A stretch of 64,000 nucleotides of DNA from Dehalococcoidia bacterium (GCA_022824185.1 JAJEAU010000008.1:1-64000); one strand, 5' to 3'. Numbered from the stretch's first letter, positions 1-9,442 are shown. The notes: generated by a model not told the origin, from the letters alone. Numbers and translations: made by a program.

Positions 1-639
1 CTACTCTTGCCCATCACAAGAGCGAGGCTACAGCGCGAGAGGAGCCCGCGAGGGTGAATCGAAGGAAAACGGCGAACTCCGAACGGTGTCCCCAAGCACC
101 GCGCCGAAATCCAAGCACGCGGTCTGGCGACGCGTGCCGCGGCTGGTAACGGTTGCTAGCGGTCTTGCACACCGCTCTGCGCAGCATTTGACCCCTCTCC
201 GGGGTCGACCTCTCGGCAACAGAGGACGCGCATGCCCCAACCCCGTCATTAAGGCGGCCCCTGTCATCCCGGCGAAGGCCGGAATCCAGCGGGGCAGGGC
301 AAGCGCGTCCTCCAGTCAAGAGGCGATGGAGAGGGAAGGAGCCCGGAAGTCAGCGCTGACCTCAGGGCTCAGGGCCTGGCCAACTAACGGCGCCATGGCC
401 CAACCTCCAAGTCACACCAAAAGGTGAGGACAATCCTGCGCCTACAAAAAAAGGGCGCAGGAGGAGGAGCTGAAAAACCAGCCACCCACAAGTGGCCAAA
501 CAAACACGCCCAAAAACCAAAAAAACTACCTCGCACGCGCACACACGCAGGCGAGCGAAAATCCCAGTTCCGACATCCCCCAGTTCCCCCGTAAGTTAAA
601 CTCCCCTCAGACTCACATCTCGACAGGAGCGACAACCCC
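1..639. other. Non-coding stretch with a REP-like hairpin
   Basis: No convincing gene is visible in this stretch. Short open frames on both strands translate to peptides such as VIPAKAGIQ and SGLRRDD, which are the usual by-products of REP-like repeats rather than proteins. It holds one REP-like inverted repeat near 263-288. The last 200 bases are rich in A and C on the plus strand. It probably acts as the upstream region of the dehydrogenase gene that begins at 640, but I see no clear promoter. Confidence 0.6.
263..288. repeat. REP-like palindromic repeat, copy 1
   Basis: ATCCCGGC and GCCGGAAT form an 8-bp stem with one mismatch around a GAAG loop (266-285). The same core, with a perfect stem, recurs at 40796-40815. 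Short dispersed repeats of the form GTCAT-CC-GGC-N4-GCCGGAATCCA are common intergenic REP/MITE-like elements in bacteria. No transposase of the REP-associated tyrosine type is visible nearby. Confidence 0.6.
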
Positions 640-1737
640 GTGCTCGAACAATTCCACGTCCCCGAACAAGACCGCGTTTACGTCGACATCGACAAAATCA
701 GAACCGCCACCGAAGCACTTTTCATGCGATGCGGCCTCGACGAAGATGGCGCCAAAGCCTCGACCGACGTCCTCCTCACCAACGACCTCCGAGCCGTCGA
801 AACCCACGGCGTCTCAAACATGATGCGAAACTACGTCGCCTCCTACATGGCCGGAACCCTGAACCCAAAACCCGACCTCAAAATCGTCCGTGAAACCGCC
901 ACCACCGCTAACGTCGACGCCGACGGCGCTCTCGGCATCCACATCGGCGGCCAGATGATGCAGATGGCCATCGACAAAGCCAAAGAATACGGAACCGGCG
1001 CCGTCACCGTTTTCGACTCCGGCCACCTCGGCGGTTGCGGTTACTACGCCGCACAAGCGGCCCAGCAAGGAATGGTCGGACTTTGCATGACCGGCGGTCA
1101 CGGCACCCGCGCATCCGGCGGAATGCTCCCAACCTTCGCCGCCGAATCCCGCCTCGGAACAAACCCCATAGCATGGGCCGCTCCCGCAAGAAACCAGCAC
1201 CCATTCCTCTTCGACGTAGCCTGCACCCAGATCGCAAACAACAAAGTCGGCCTCGCACGCCGCATCGGCGTCCCCCTCGAACCCGGATGGATCACCGACA
1301 CCGAGGGCAACCCCTTCAACGACCCAGTCCACCCGCCCGACGAATACTTCCTCCTCCCCTTCGGCGGCACACGTGAAAACGGATCCCACAAAGGCTACGG
1401 CTTCGCCGCCGTCTGCGCCATCATGTGCCAGACCCTCGCCGGCGTCGGTCTCTCAGGATCCGGCAACCAATACCAAGGCGGATACCACTTCTTCGCCGCA
1501 TTCCAAATCGAAGCCTTCTGCGACCAAGAAGAATTCCTCGACAACATGGACGATGCCCTCGCCCACCTCGCATCCGCCAAACCAGCACCCGGCCACGAAC
1601 GAGTCCTCTACCCCGGACTAATCGAGGGCGAAGAGACCGAGCAACGCCTAGCCGAAGGTATCCCGTACCACCGCGAAGTCATCGAATGGTACGACTCCAT
1701 CGGCGCAGAACTCGGCGTCCCAATCGACCTCCCTTAA
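640..1737 (+). CDS. Ldh-family NAD(P)-dependent malate/lactate/ureidoglycolate-type dehydrogenase
   Basis: This 365-residue protein matches the type-2 malate/L-lactate dehydrogenase family, which uses NAD(P) to oxidise or reduce 2-hydroxy acids and is unrelated to classical LDH. Family landmarks are the N-terminal helical region with a DLRAVETHGVS-like segment near residue 50, the GHLGGCGYYAAQAA substrate region near 130, the GTNPIAWAAP segment near 180, and a C-terminal GSHKGYGFA nucleotide-binding segment near 250. Translation starts at GTG 640, 10 bases after the ribosome site ACAGGAG (623-629). The substrate cannot be told from sequence. The next gene, an aldo/keto reductase, follows on the same strand, which suggests a role in hydroxy- or sugar-acid metabolism. 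Confidence 0.85.
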   Translation: MLEQFHVPEQDRVYVDIDKIRTATEALFMRCGLDEDGAKASTDVLLTNDLRAVETHGVSNMMRNYVASYMAGTLNPKPDLKIVRETATTANVDADGALGIHIGGQMMQMAIDKAKEYGTGAVTVFDSGHLGGCGYYAAQAAQQGMVGLCMTGGHGTRASGGMLPTFAAESRLGTNPIAWAAPARNQHPFLFDVACTQIANNKVGLARRIGVPLEPGWITDTEGNPFNDPVHPPDEYFLLPFGGTRENGSHKGYGFAAVCAIMCQTLAGVGLSGSGNQYQGGYHFFAAFQIEAFCDQEEFLDNMDDALAHLASAKPAPGHERVLYPGLIEGEETEQRLAEGIPYHREVIEWYDSIGAELGVPIDLP

Positions 1738-1776
1738 CCCGCGAACAATCACAAAAACAACCCCCAAAATCAACTC

Positions 1777-1798
1777 CCTTTTCGCCTCGGCGAAAAGG
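1777..1798 (+). terminator. Strong hairpin after the dehydrogenase gene
   Basis: A perfect 10-bp inverted repeat, CCTTTTCGCC and GGCGAAAAGG, with a 2-base loop lies 40 bases after the stop codon. There is no downstream T tract, so it may be a weak or factor-assisted terminator, or an mRNA-stabilising hairpin. Confidence 0.5.
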
Positions 1799-1857
1799 CC
1801 CACAAACATCAACTCCCACTCCCGCTTGGCGGAAGATGGCTAGGGTGAAAGCACAAA

Positions 1858-2871
1858 ATGCAACGAGAATACGTCAACTTCGCCAACGGCGGCGTCATGG
1901 TCACTCGCATGGCTCTAGGTCTCGGCTTCCGAGGCCAAAACGATGCCGACGAAGCCAAAAAGACCATCGCCACAGCTCTTGACGGCGGCCTCAATCTCAT
2001 CGACTGCGCGAACGTCTACGGACTCGGCGACAACCGACGTTTCGCCGGAACCTCCGAACAAATCCTCGGCGAACTCCTCAAAGACCGCGGAGACCGCGAC
2101 GATATCGTCATCACCTCCAAAGTCTCAAGCCCCATCGGCAAAGGCGTCAACGATCACAACACATCCCGATGGCACATCATGCGGGAAGTAGAACGATCTC
2201 TCACGCGCCTCCAGACTGACCGCATCGACGTCTACCTCATCCACCACTTCGACGAAACAGTCGGATACGAAGAACGCACCCGAGCCCTCGAAGACCTCGT
2301 TCGCGACGGCAAGATCCGATACACCGGCCTCTGCAACTACCAAGCCTGGCAAGTCGTCCAGACCCTCCGCATCCAAGACCGCATCAACGCCAACAGTCTC
2401 ATAACCGTCCAAAATCCCTACAGCATGCTCAACCGAGAACTCGAGGACGAGATGTTCCCGATGGTCCGTGCCACCGGCCTTGGCATCATGGCATACAGCC
2501 CCTTGGCCGTCGGGCTTCTCTCCGGTGACTACGACCCTGACCGCATGCCCGAGTCCTCACGCTTGTGGGGCAGCCGAAGATCCCACGCATTCAACCGAGT
2601 AGTCCGAGGCGCAGCAGCAGACGTAATCCGAACCAACGCCGAAATCGCAAAACGAGTCGGCGCCACGCCTGCCCAGGTCGCCCAAGCATGGGTCCTTTCC
2701 CACCCCGAAATCACAGTCTCCATCTCCGGCGCTGACACCGTCGACCAGATGAAGGACAACCTCGGAGCCTTGGAACTCACCCTCCCCGAAGACGAACTCG
2801 CCAAGCTCAACGATGCATCCCACCGTCTCCGTTTGACGCTAGACGGCGCAGGCTTCGAGAACGACAGGTAA
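1858..2871 (+). CDS. Aldo/keto reductase
   Basis: The product is a 337-residue aldo/keto reductase, a TIM-barrel NADPH-dependent carbonyl reductase. The expected catalytic tetrad is present: Asp49, Tyr54 (in NVYGLG), Lys88 (in TSKVS) and a His at 129-130 (in YLIHHFD). Later family landmarks are QNPYSML near residue 185, a MAYSPLAVGLLSG segment near 210, and a C-terminal cofactor region containing SISGADTVDQ. Length is normal for the voltage-gated potassium-channel beta/YajO-like subgroup. Start is ATG 1858 with a weak upstream AGGGTGA. It follows the dehydrogenase on the same strand after a hairpin. The physiological substrate is unknown; a sugar or aldehyde is likely from context. Confidence 0.9.
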   Translation: MQREYVNFANGGVMVTRMALGLGFRGQNDADEAKKTIATALDGGLNLIDCANVYGLGDNRRFAGTSEQILGELLKDRGDRDDIVITSKVSSPIGKGVNDHNTSRWHIMREVERSLTRLQTDRIDVYLIHHFDETVGYEERTRALEDLVRDGKIRYTGLCNYQAWQVVQTLRIQDRINANSLITVQNPYSMLNRELEDEMFPMVRATGLGIMAYSPLAVGLLSGDYDPDRMPESSRLWGSRRSHAFNRVVRGAAADVIRTNAEIAKRVGATPAQVAQAWVLSHPEITVSISGADTVDQMKDNLGALELTLPEDELAKLNDASHRLRLTLDGAGFENDR

Positions 2872-2939
2872 CGCGAAAACAAACGGCAAGTTGGGCGCAA
2901 TCACACCGACGCGCCCCACCTGCCAAATTCGCCCAACAG

Positions 2940-4145
2940 CTACACCGAATACCCCACAGAACCATCCACCCGCATCGGGATCATATTCAAATCCCGCGTC
3001 TCATACGTCCCCTTCGCCACCTCCAACAAGTCCTCATCGATCTCGATCCCGATACCCGGAGCGTCCGGCAGCAGCATGTAACCGCCCTCCCGCTTATGGT
3101 GATTGACGAACACCGCATTAGCCGGATGCTCATCACGCAGCGAATACTCCTGCGTCACAAAGTTAGGAATCGAAGCATCCACCTGAATAGCCGCCGAAGT
3201 CGTAATCGGCCCAAGGAAATTATGCGTCGCCAACGCCGAATGATAAGACTCCGCCAACGCCGCAATCTTCTTCACATGCGTAATCCCACCGCCAAGACCC
3301 ATATCCGGCCGAACGTACTGCGGACCCCCACCCTCGAACATGTCGCGGAACTCCCAGATGTTATGTATCCGCTCCCCGTTCGCCACCGGTATCGCCGTCC
3401 GCTGAGCAATGCTTCCCTGCAACACCATACTGTCGATCTGTATCGGATCCTCGTAGAAAAGCGGACGGAACTGCTCAAGCTCCTGAGCCAACAGCGTCGC
3501 GTTCATCGGCGTCAACTTCCGATGGATCTCCAGAATGATGTCCACATCCTTCCCCGCGCCCTCCCGCATCGCCGCCACATTCTCCACCGTGTCCGAAATC
3601 AACCGTTCAACGGTCATGCTCTCGAACCCGTTCGGCAACGGATCAGTCTTGATCGCCGTCCAACCCTCCTCAGCCGAGAGCTTCGCCGCCACAAACAACC
3701 CATGCGCCTCTTTCCCCCGGTCATGCGGGAAGGGCAACTCCTCAGTCTGCCGAGGACCCATCAAAAGATGCAAACGGATCTTGTCGCGAGTATTCCCACC
3801 CAGCAAATCCCACACCGGCGCATCGAACCGCTTCCCCTTGATGTCCCACAATGCGATATCCACGGCACTTATTGCACCGGAAAGTGCCGAACCCCGGAAC
3901 GGCCCCATCCGATACATGTACTGCCAGTGATGCTCGATCCGCGAAGGATCCTTCCCAACCAGATAATCGCCGCACTTCTTAGCGATTGCATCAGCCGCCT
4001 CCATGTAGGCCCAGCACGACGACTGACCTACTCCATAGGTCCCGTCCTCCGTCCAAATCCGGACGATATGATGCCCTCCCTGAGATCCATCGGATCCCCC
4101 AATGAGCATCGATTCCACTTTTTCGATCTTGGTCTTTTTCGCCAT
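2940..4145 (-). CDS. Enolase-superfamily sugar-acid dehydratase (galactonate/mannonate dehydratase-like)
   Basis: This 401-residue protein is a mandelate-racemase-type member of the enolase superfamily, whose members abstract the alpha-proton of a carboxylate with Mg2+ help. It has the N-terminal capping domain and the (beta/alpha)7-beta barrel. Putative metal ligands are Glu206 (LEIH, where Asp is more usual), Glu232 (YEDP) and Glu258 (NGER). His208 and His308 (ATHNFLGP) are the likely acid/base residues, as in D-galactonate and D-mannonate dehydratases. It is transcribed divergently from the MFS transporter at 4247, only about 100 bases away, so the two may share a control region and the transporter may import the substrate. 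It is one of four paralogs in the window and is most like the one at 58249. Confidence 0.88.
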   Translation of the reverse strand: MAKKTKIEKVESMLIGGSDGSQGGHHIVRIWTEDGTYGVGQSSCWAYMEAADAIAKKCGDYLVGKDPSRIEHHWQYMYRMGPFRGSALSGAISAVDIALWDIKGKRFDAPVWDLLGGNTRDKIRLHLLMGPRQTEELPFPHDRGKEAHGLFVAAKLSAEEGWTAIKTDPLPNGFESMTVERLISDTVENVAAMREGAGKDVDIILEIHRKLTPMNATLLAQELEQFRPLFYEDPIQIDSMVLQGSIAQRTAIPVANGERIHNIWEFRDMFEGGGPQYVRPDMGLGGGITHVKKIAALAESYHSALATHNFLGPITTSAAIQVDASIPNFVTQEYSLRDEHPANAVFVNHHKREGGYMLLPDAPGIGIEIDEDLLEVAKGTYETRDLNMIPMRVDGSVGYSV

Positions 4146-4246
4146 CGTTGTCTTCGTATCTCTCAGTCTTTTGCAGGAACATTCTCCAGGCTGTGGCGAA
4201 TGTTAGCACGTTGACCATGTCCAAAATCCCCGTGTGGTAATTTGGC

Positions 4247-5524
4247 ATGATGCATCGGGTGAAAAGCGAGGAGGAAGGGCGGCCCAAGTACTTCTACGGC
4301 TGGGTGATAGTCGCCGTGATGGCCGCCACCGGAGCCGTCAGCATGGGAATGGGTTCCCTGAACTTCGGGCTCTTCATCAAACCGATGGGCGACGACCTAG
4401 GCATCGGACGAGCCGCATTCGGATGGGCGCAGACCGCACGCATGGGCGCAAGTTCAGCCACGAGTCCGCTGATCGGTTTGCTGCTTGACCGGTTCGGGTC
4501 TCGCATCATGCTCCCAGTCGCGGCACTCGTCACAGGTTGTGCCTTAATCGGCTTGGCGTACGTGACATCCGCTTGGCACTTAGTTGTCCTGTTCATCGTC
4601 ATGGGCTTGGTTGGAATGAGTGGCCCCGGGGCACTGGTCACGACGGTTCCGGTGCTCAAATGGTTCGTTCGGAACCGGGGCAAGGCGGTGGCTTTCGTTG
4701 GTCTGGGCATTCCATTCGGGGCGTTACTGTTCATCCCATTGACGCAAGTATTGATCAATGAAATCGGGTGGCGCGGTGCCTGGATAGTGCTCGCGTTGAT
4801 TGGGATCTTAGTGATAGTCCCATTGGGCGCAATCTTTGTGCGGAGGCAACCTGAGGACGTGGGCATGTTACCCGACGGCGGGCCGTCGTACGAGAAATCT
4901 GAGATCAATGGCTCACACATTCGTCAGGCCGCCGATGAGGTTTCCTGGACCGTCAAAGAGGCGGTGAGGTCCACGACGTTGTGGCGATTGGTCATCGTCT
5001 TCTCGATGGTGCAGATGGCGACCGGAACAGTCGCGCTCCACCGGATCGCGGCCTTCATGGACCGAGGCATGGACCCGACCTTAATCTCGTTCGCCACAGC
5101 GTTCGATGCGGTTGCAGCCGGAGGATCGACATTTCTGTTTGGGATGCTCGTACGGTGGGTTCCGTCTAGGGTGCTGGGAGCGATTGGGTTTTCGTTTCTG
5201 GCCGTCGCGAGTGTGTTGACCATCTACGCCGTCAATCTCCCGGTGATGTTCATTTCGATGTGGGTATTCGGGATGGGCATCGGCGGGATGATGTTCCTGA
5301 ACAACTTCATCTGGGCAGACTATTTTGGGAGAGAGTTTGTGGGTGGGATACGTGGGCTTGTCAACCCGATCAACCTAGTGGTGGGTGGCATAGGCGCGCC
5401 AGCAGCCGGGATCGTCTGGGACTTGACCGGTTCTTACGATCCAGCTTGGTGGGCGGGGGTCGGTCTGATGAGCGGAGCCGCCATCCTCACGTTACTGACG
5501 GGCGCACCGCGTAAGAAAGGGTAG
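4247..5524 (+). CDS. Major facilitator superfamily transporter
   Basis: A 425-residue inner-membrane carrier with about 12 hydrophobic segments and a central hydrophilic loop near residues 195-240. The loop after TM2, DRFGSR near residue 82, is the family's motif-A region. N-terminal sequence KYFYGWVIVAVMAATGAVSMGMG resembles the monocarboxylate/oxalate-formate-antiporter type of MFS proteins, which often carry organic acids. It diverges from a sugar-acid dehydratase gene (2940-4145), so uptake of an aldonic or uronic acid is a reasonable inference. Start at ATG 4247 is not preceded by a good ribosome site, and a second ATG follows directly. Base composition on the coding strand is visibly richer in G than in most forward genes here. 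Confidence 0.87.
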   Translation: MMHRVKSEEEGRPKYFYGWVIVAVMAATGAVSMGMGSLNFGLFIKPMGDDLGIGRAAFGWAQTARMGASSATSPLIGLLLDRFGSRIMLPVAALVTGCALIGLAYVTSAWHLVVLFIVMGLVGMSGPGALVTTVPVLKWFVRNRGKAVAFVGLGIPFGALLFIPLTQVLINEIGWRGAWIVLALIGILVIVPLGAIFVRRQPEDVGMLPDGGPSYEKSEINGSHIRQAADEVSWTVKEAVRSTTLWRLVIVFSMVQMATGTVALHRIAAFMDRGMDPTLISFATAFDAVAAGGSTFLFGMLVRWVPSRVLGAIGFSFLAVASVLTIYAVNLPVMFISMWVFGMGIGGMMFLNNFIWADYFGREFVGGIRGLVNPINLVVGGIGAPAAGIVWDLTGSYDPAWWAGVGLMSGAAILTLLTGAPRKKG

Positions 5525-5585
5525 ACGCAACGGATTGCGCCGTGGTACGGTTTGGTCATCGTAGAGGAGTTTTGAGGAGATAACT

Positions 5586-6023
5586 ATGGAGTACAACGTC
5601 ATTAACGAAGACGCGCCGGAAGGGATGGAGGCTATGGAGATCGCGTCGTTGGGTTTGCGTTTCGGGGCGTTCCTGGTTGACATCGTGATTTCGGTGATTG
5701 TAGGCATTGTGGGCGGTGTGATCGCCAACGCCTTAGGCGACGACAGCAATGTCTTGGGCCTCATCATTTCGATCGGATACTGGATCGTCGTCATTTTGAT
5801 GGTGGCGACTCGGGGTCAATCGCCCGGTAAGATCGCAGTTGGGATTAAGATCGTGAAGGTGGATGGTGGTTCCGTGGGTATCGGCACAGCATTGATCCGC
5901 GAGGTGATAGGCAAGTTCATCTCGGCATTGATCATCTTCATCGGCTACATCTGGATCCTCTTCGACAGCAAACGCCAAGGCCTCCACGACAAGATTGCAA
6001 CCACCTACGTGGTCAAGGCATGA
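5586..6023 (+). CDS. RDD-family membrane protein
   Basis: The product is a 145-residue integral membrane protein of the RDD family. It shows the conserved N-terminal ASLGLRFGAFLVDIVIS segment (the Arg-Phe-x-Ala-x-Leu-Val-Asp signature), followed by about three hydrophobic segments. TRGQSPGKIAVGIKIV near residue 80 is the second conserved block, and an FDSKRQGLHDKIA segment sits near the C-terminus. Function of the family is not settled; some members have been linked to ion or proton exchange. Start ATG 5586 has the good ribosome site GAGGAG (5573-5578). It lies 61 bases after the MFS gene on the same strand and may be co-transcribed. The downstream gene trpB converges on it. Confidence 0.88.
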   Translation: MEYNVINEDAPEGMEAMEIASLGLRFGAFLVDIVISVIVGIVGGVIANALGDDSNVLGLIISIGYWIVVILMVATRGQSPGKIAVGIKIVKVDGGSVGIGTALIREVIGKFISALIIFIGYIWILFDSKRQGLHDKIATTYVVKA

Positions 6024-6043
6024 CGAACTAAATCGCCAGCGAG

Positions 6044-7258
6044 TTAGATTTCGATCCCGCGTTGTGTAGCAACGGTTTCGAGGTCTTTGTCGCCTCGACC
6101 GCTGAGCAGCAGCAGGATCACGCTCAATGGGTCAAGCTCCGGTGCCCAGTCCTTTATGTGCGCCAACGCGTGGGATGGCTCCAGCGCGGGGATGATGCCT
6201 TCCGTCTGGCAGAGGAGGTCAAAACCGTCGAGCGCGCTCTCGTCGTCAATGGCCACGTACTTGGCCCGTTCGATGTCGTGGAAATAAGAGTGCTCAGGCC
6301 CCACGCCAGGATAGTCGAGCCCGGCTGATACCGAATGCGCCTCGCTGACCTGCCCCCATTCGTCCTGCAACAGATACGACATCGCACCATGCAGCACGCC
6401 AGGGCGCCCTTTGGTGATCGTCGCGGAATGCCGGTCCGTTTCGACGCCGTCGCCAGCGGCTTCTACTCCAATGAGGCCCACCGACTCGTCGTCGACGAAA
6501 CCGCTGAACAGTCCAATCGCATTTGAACCACCGCCGACGCAAGCGACAGCATAATCCGGCAGTCTCCCGATCTGATCTAGACACTGAGCCCGCGCTTCCT
6601 TGCCAATCACATTCTGAAAATCCCGCACAAGCATCGGATACGGGTGGGGCCCAACAGCGCTCCCTATTAGGTAATGCGTCGTCTGCACATTCGTCACCCA
6701 GTCCCGTATCGCCTCATTGATCGCATCTTTAAGCGTCCGGCTCCCAGACAGAACGGTTTCAACCGTTGCCCCGAGAAGTTTCATCCGATAGACATTCGGT
6801 GCCTGCCGATGGATGTCCTCTTCACCCATGTAGACAATGCACTCAAGGCCCATCATGGCGCATGCGGTTGCGGTAGCCACCCCATGTTGCCCGGCACCAG
6901 TCTCGGCGATGATCCGATTCTTGCCAAGGCGTTTAGCCAAAAGGATTTGACCCATGGCGTTATTGATCTTGTGCGCACCCGTATGGGCGAGGTCTTCTCG
7001 TTTAATCCAGATCTGGGCCCCGCCGAGTTGCCGGCTGAGGTTGCTTGCGTGATAGAGCGGCGTGGGCCGACCGACGTAGTCAGTCAGAAGATTGGACAGC
7101 TCTTCCCAGAACCCATCATCCGCGCGGGCAGCACGGTATGCATCCTCAAGCTCAGCCAGCGCGGCCATCAAGGTTTCAGGGACGAACTGACCACCGTACC
7201 GACCAAACCGGCCAAGTTCATCGGGGATATCGCGTTCGATCGGCGGAGTGAGGGTCAT
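6044..7258 (-). CDS. trpB: Tryptophan synthase beta chain
   Basis: The product joins indole and L-serine to L-tryptophan with pyridoxal phosphate. The PLP-binding lysine is Lys97 in [13 protein letters not shown], and the phosphate-binding glycine loop VGGGSNAIG is present. Other landmarks are [11 protein letters not shown] near the start and GRPTPLYHA near residue 64. I take ATG 7258 as start (404 residues), since the family begins close to this point; a TTG at 7288 in the same frame would add ten residues. No trpA or other trp gene is beside it, so the alpha subunit must lie elsewhere, which is unusual because trpB and trpA are usually adjacent. Confidence 0.96.
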   Translation of the reverse strand: MTLTPPIERDIPDELGRFGRYGGQFVPETLMAALAELEDAYRAARADDGFWEELSNLLTDYVGRPTPLYHASNLSRQLGGAQIWIKREDLAHTGAHKINNAMGQILLAKRLGKNRIIAETGAGQHGVATATACAMMGLECIVYMGEEDIHRQAPNVYRMKLLGATVETVLSGSRTLKDAINEAIRDWVTNVQTTHYLIGSAVGPHPYPMLVRDFQNVIGKEARAQCLDQIGRLPDYAVACVGGGSNAIGLFSGFVDDESVGLIGVEAAGDGVETDRHSATITKGRPGVLHGAMSYLLQDEWGQVSEAHSVSAGLDYPGVGPEHSYFHDIERAKYVAIDDESALDGFDLLCQTEGIIPALEPSHALAHIKDWAPELDPLSVILLLLSGRGDKDLETVATQRGIEI

Positions 7259-7307
7259 GAGATAGATTTCGCGATTTGGGATCGGCAATCGTCTCCCCGA
7301 AAGTATA

Positions 7308-7565
7308 TTGCGGGGGCATACTGCAGCATTTGGTCATCCCAATAATGAGATTCTGTCAGACGACACAGAGACGCGAGTTCTCTCCCAAATCTCGAGCGCC
7401 ACCAAGATCGTTTTTGCTTTGTGGCCCCGCGGACAGTTGGTTGTTAGATCGCATGAATGTGACTACCCGAGGGATGTTGAGAGTCTGCTGGCTGCGACCG
7501 TCCCGAAGAATGAGATCGGGGCGTCAAGACCTACTGGCCTGCTCAGAGGCTCTTACCAGATCTGA
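7308..7565 (+). CDS. Possible small protein or decayed gene fragment
   Basis: About 300 bases separate trpB from the next gene, and this 85-residue frame is the only candidate in them. It would start at TTG 7308 without a ribosome site. The second half ([16 protein letters not shown] near residue 31 onward) looks protein-like in residue and codon make-up, but I do not recognise it. It could be the tail of a decayed gene. Low confidence that it is expressed. Confidence 0.22.
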   Translation: MRGHTAAFGHPNNEILSDDTETRVLSQISSATKIVFALWPRGQLVVRSHECDYPRDVESLLAATVPKNEIGASRPTGLLRGSYQI

Positions 7566-7585
7566 GTTAACTGCGGTGGGCAGAG

Positions 7586-8785
7586 TCAGAATGTGATCTC
7601 CGTCTCTTCTTCCACCTTGCCCTCGTCGATCTCGTAACCGAATCCGGGTTCATCTGAGACTGTCAGATTCCCGTCGTTCAAGATGGGCCCGTTGTTCTTG
7701 TCAAAGTGGTACGCCAACGCTGCGTGTTTCAACAGCATCTCGACGTACGGCGTGTGTATCGGCGACTGGGATGCGGACCATGCCATGCCGACCGGAGTCA
7801 CTCCCTGATGGGCGATCGTGATGACATCGTATGCGGTCGCCATTGCGGATATCTTGAGCGTCTCCGAAAGACCACCTGCCCAATTGAGGTCGGGTTGAAT
7901 GATGTCGAGTGCCTCGGCGTCTAGGAATCTCTTGAATCCCCATCGGGTGTATTCGTGCTCGGCACCTGAGACGGGGATGTTGATCTTGTCCCGTATCTTC
8001 CGGTAGGAGTCGATGCGATCTGGCATGGCGACCTCCTCGATCCATCGGGGCTGGTACTCCTCGATATAAGAGGCCAATTTGACAACGTAGTTGACGTCCA
8101 TCGACTGCCAGCAATCGAGCATGATGTCGATTTCCGGTCCGACGGTTTCCCTCAATGTCTTGACCATCTCGACATTTTTCATGAGGCCTTCGTGACCAGA
8201 CATAGGACCGTGGCGGAAGAACCATTTCTGCGCAGTGAAACCCCGCTCTTTCGCCATGGCGGCGCGCTCGCGGACGAGTCCCATGTCGGTGACGTTATGT
8301 CCGAGCATGGAGGCGTAGGCTGGCATCGATTTCCGGCAGGGGCCGCCGATCAGCATGTAGACAGGTTGCCCGAGCCACTTGCCTTTCAGATCCCAAAGCG
8401 CGATGTCGAGCGCCGAAATCGCCATCATCGGCTCGCCATGACGCCCGTGGACCGACGTTCGATGCATGATGTCCCACAGAAACTCGGTGGCAAGAGGATC
8501 ACGCCCGATCAGCAGATCTTTCAGCTGCCAAACATGCCAGTTGGTGCCGCCAAAGCCAGCCGAAGAGATTCCGCTGACACCTTCGTCGGTATCGATTTGC
8601 ACGAAGGTCTGCTCGACCTTGAAGACTTTGTCGTCCACTTGCGATCCGCGGTTGCCGATTTGGTTGCGATTCTCGCGGAACTCTTCATAGATGTCAGTCG
8701 GCTGAAGAAGGCGGTCTTCGAAAAACGGGCCGTCGACCTCCATGTGGCCTGTGAGGTGGCGTAGGCGAATGTCGGTTATCTTCAT
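7586..8785 (-). CDS. Enolase-superfamily dehydratase (L-rhamnonate dehydratase-like)
   Basis: A 399-residue enolase-superfamily protein that resembles L-rhamnonate dehydratase, which removes water from an aldonic acid to give a 2-keto-3-deoxy acid. Visible landmarks are MAISALDIALWDLKGK near residue 121, KWFFRHG near 187, and the strand LDCWQSMDVNY carrying metal ligand Asp224. Further ligands are Glu250 and Glu276 (GAEHEY), with His327 as probable catalytic base. The LDCW-x-S-x-D-V-N-Y block is characteristic of the rhamnonate dehydratase branch. It is followed on the same strand side by trpB and preceded by a phosphoribosyltransferase; neither clarifies the substrate. Start ATG 8785 encodes MKITDIRLRH, the normal family beginning. 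Confidence 0.88.
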   Translation of the reverse strand: MKITDIRLRHLTGHMEVDGPFFEDRLLQPTDIYEEFRENRNQIGNRGSQVDDKVFKVEQTFVQIDTDEGVSGISSAGFGGTNWHVWQLKDLLIGRDPLATEFLWDIMHRTSVHGRHGEPMMAISALDIALWDLKGKWLGQPVYMLIGGPCRKSMPAYASMLGHNVTDMGLVRERAAMAKERGFTAQKWFFRHGPMSGHEGLMKNVEMVKTLRETVGPEIDIMLDCWQSMDVNYVVKLASYIEEYQPRWIEEVAMPDRIDSYRKIRDKINIPVSGAEHEYTRWGFKRFLDAEALDIIQPDLNWAGGLSETLKISAMATAYDVITIAHQGVTPVGMAWSASQSPIHTPYVEMLLKHAALAYHFDKNNGPILNDGNLTVSDEPGFGYEIDEGKVEEETEITF

Positions 8786-8851
8786 GGTCGTACCCGGTTA
8801 CTCCGATTGCGGTCTTGTGCGATTCTCGCGCCAGACGTTAATCGTATTCGA

Positions 8852-9343
8852 TCAACTCTCAGGCGCCCAAGGGAACACGACCCATTCGTCTTCCACACGC
8901 CAAAACCAATCGGCGATCTCCGTCTGATTCGACCGAACATAAAGCGACGCCACTCTGACCTCATGAGCGAACGGTCTCACAAAATCAAGCACCAAATTCA
9001 ACGTTTCACCTGTGTCCACGATGTCATCGACGACAAGAAGACGATCAGTCTCGAATTGGTTCGCAGCGAATGGCTCGGGACCGTCGACGAATTGAGGACC
9101 CGAGTCGAGCGGGGTGTTCTTTTCGTCGTAGTGTTGGACTCTCACCGCTTGGATTAGGCGCACGTCGAGCTTGTACGAGAGTATGGCCGCGGGTATGAGA
9201 CCGCCGCGCGAGATGCCTAAGATGGCGGTGGGATTCCAGCCGCTGGCGAGGATTTCTTCGCCGAGGGAGTTGATTGCTTGAATATGGGTAGCCCAAGAGT
9301 CAAATAAAACTGTATTCAAGGGTAGGGAAGGATCGGAAGCCAT
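8852..9343 (-). CDS. Purine-type phosphoribosyltransferase (Gpt-like)
   Basis: A 163-residue type I phosphoribosyltransferase. The PRPP-binding signature VVDDIVDTGET is clear near residue 102, and ISRGGLIPAAIL near 45 matches the N-terminal flexible-loop region. Size and pattern fit xanthine-guanine or hypoxanthine phosphoribosyltransferases, which salvage free purine bases to nucleotides in the cytoplasm. The C-terminal WFWRVEDEWVVFPWAPE ending, with aromatic residues that could contact the base, also resembles xanthine-guanine-type enzymes. The exact base specificity is not visible. It lies 66 bases upstream of the rhamnonate-dehydratase-like gene on the same strand. Confidence 0.85.
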   Translation of the reverse strand: MASDPSLPLNTVLFDSWATHIQAINSLGEEILASGWNPTAILGISRGGLIPAAILSYKLDVRLIQAVRVQHYDEKNTPLDSGPQFVDGPEPFAANQFETDRLLVVDDIVDTGETLNLVLDFVRPFAHEVRVASLYVRSNQTEIADWFWRVEDEWVVFPWAPES

Positions 9344-9442
9344 CGAGATGTGATTCTAACGGGGGTGTTGCGTGCGTTGGCGGGGGCTAACGGACGGTGA
9401 GTAAATGGGGTGGTTTGTTACGAACATATTGATGATTTGATG

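Noticed and set aside
86-427. A 113-codon open frame on the plus strand near the window start
   Set aside because: It contains VIPAKAGIQ, the usual translation of a REP-like repeat, and has no domain-like sequence.
7289-7585. A trp attenuator or leader before trpB
   Set aside because: No Trp-rich leader peptide or competing hairpins could be seen on the minus strand.
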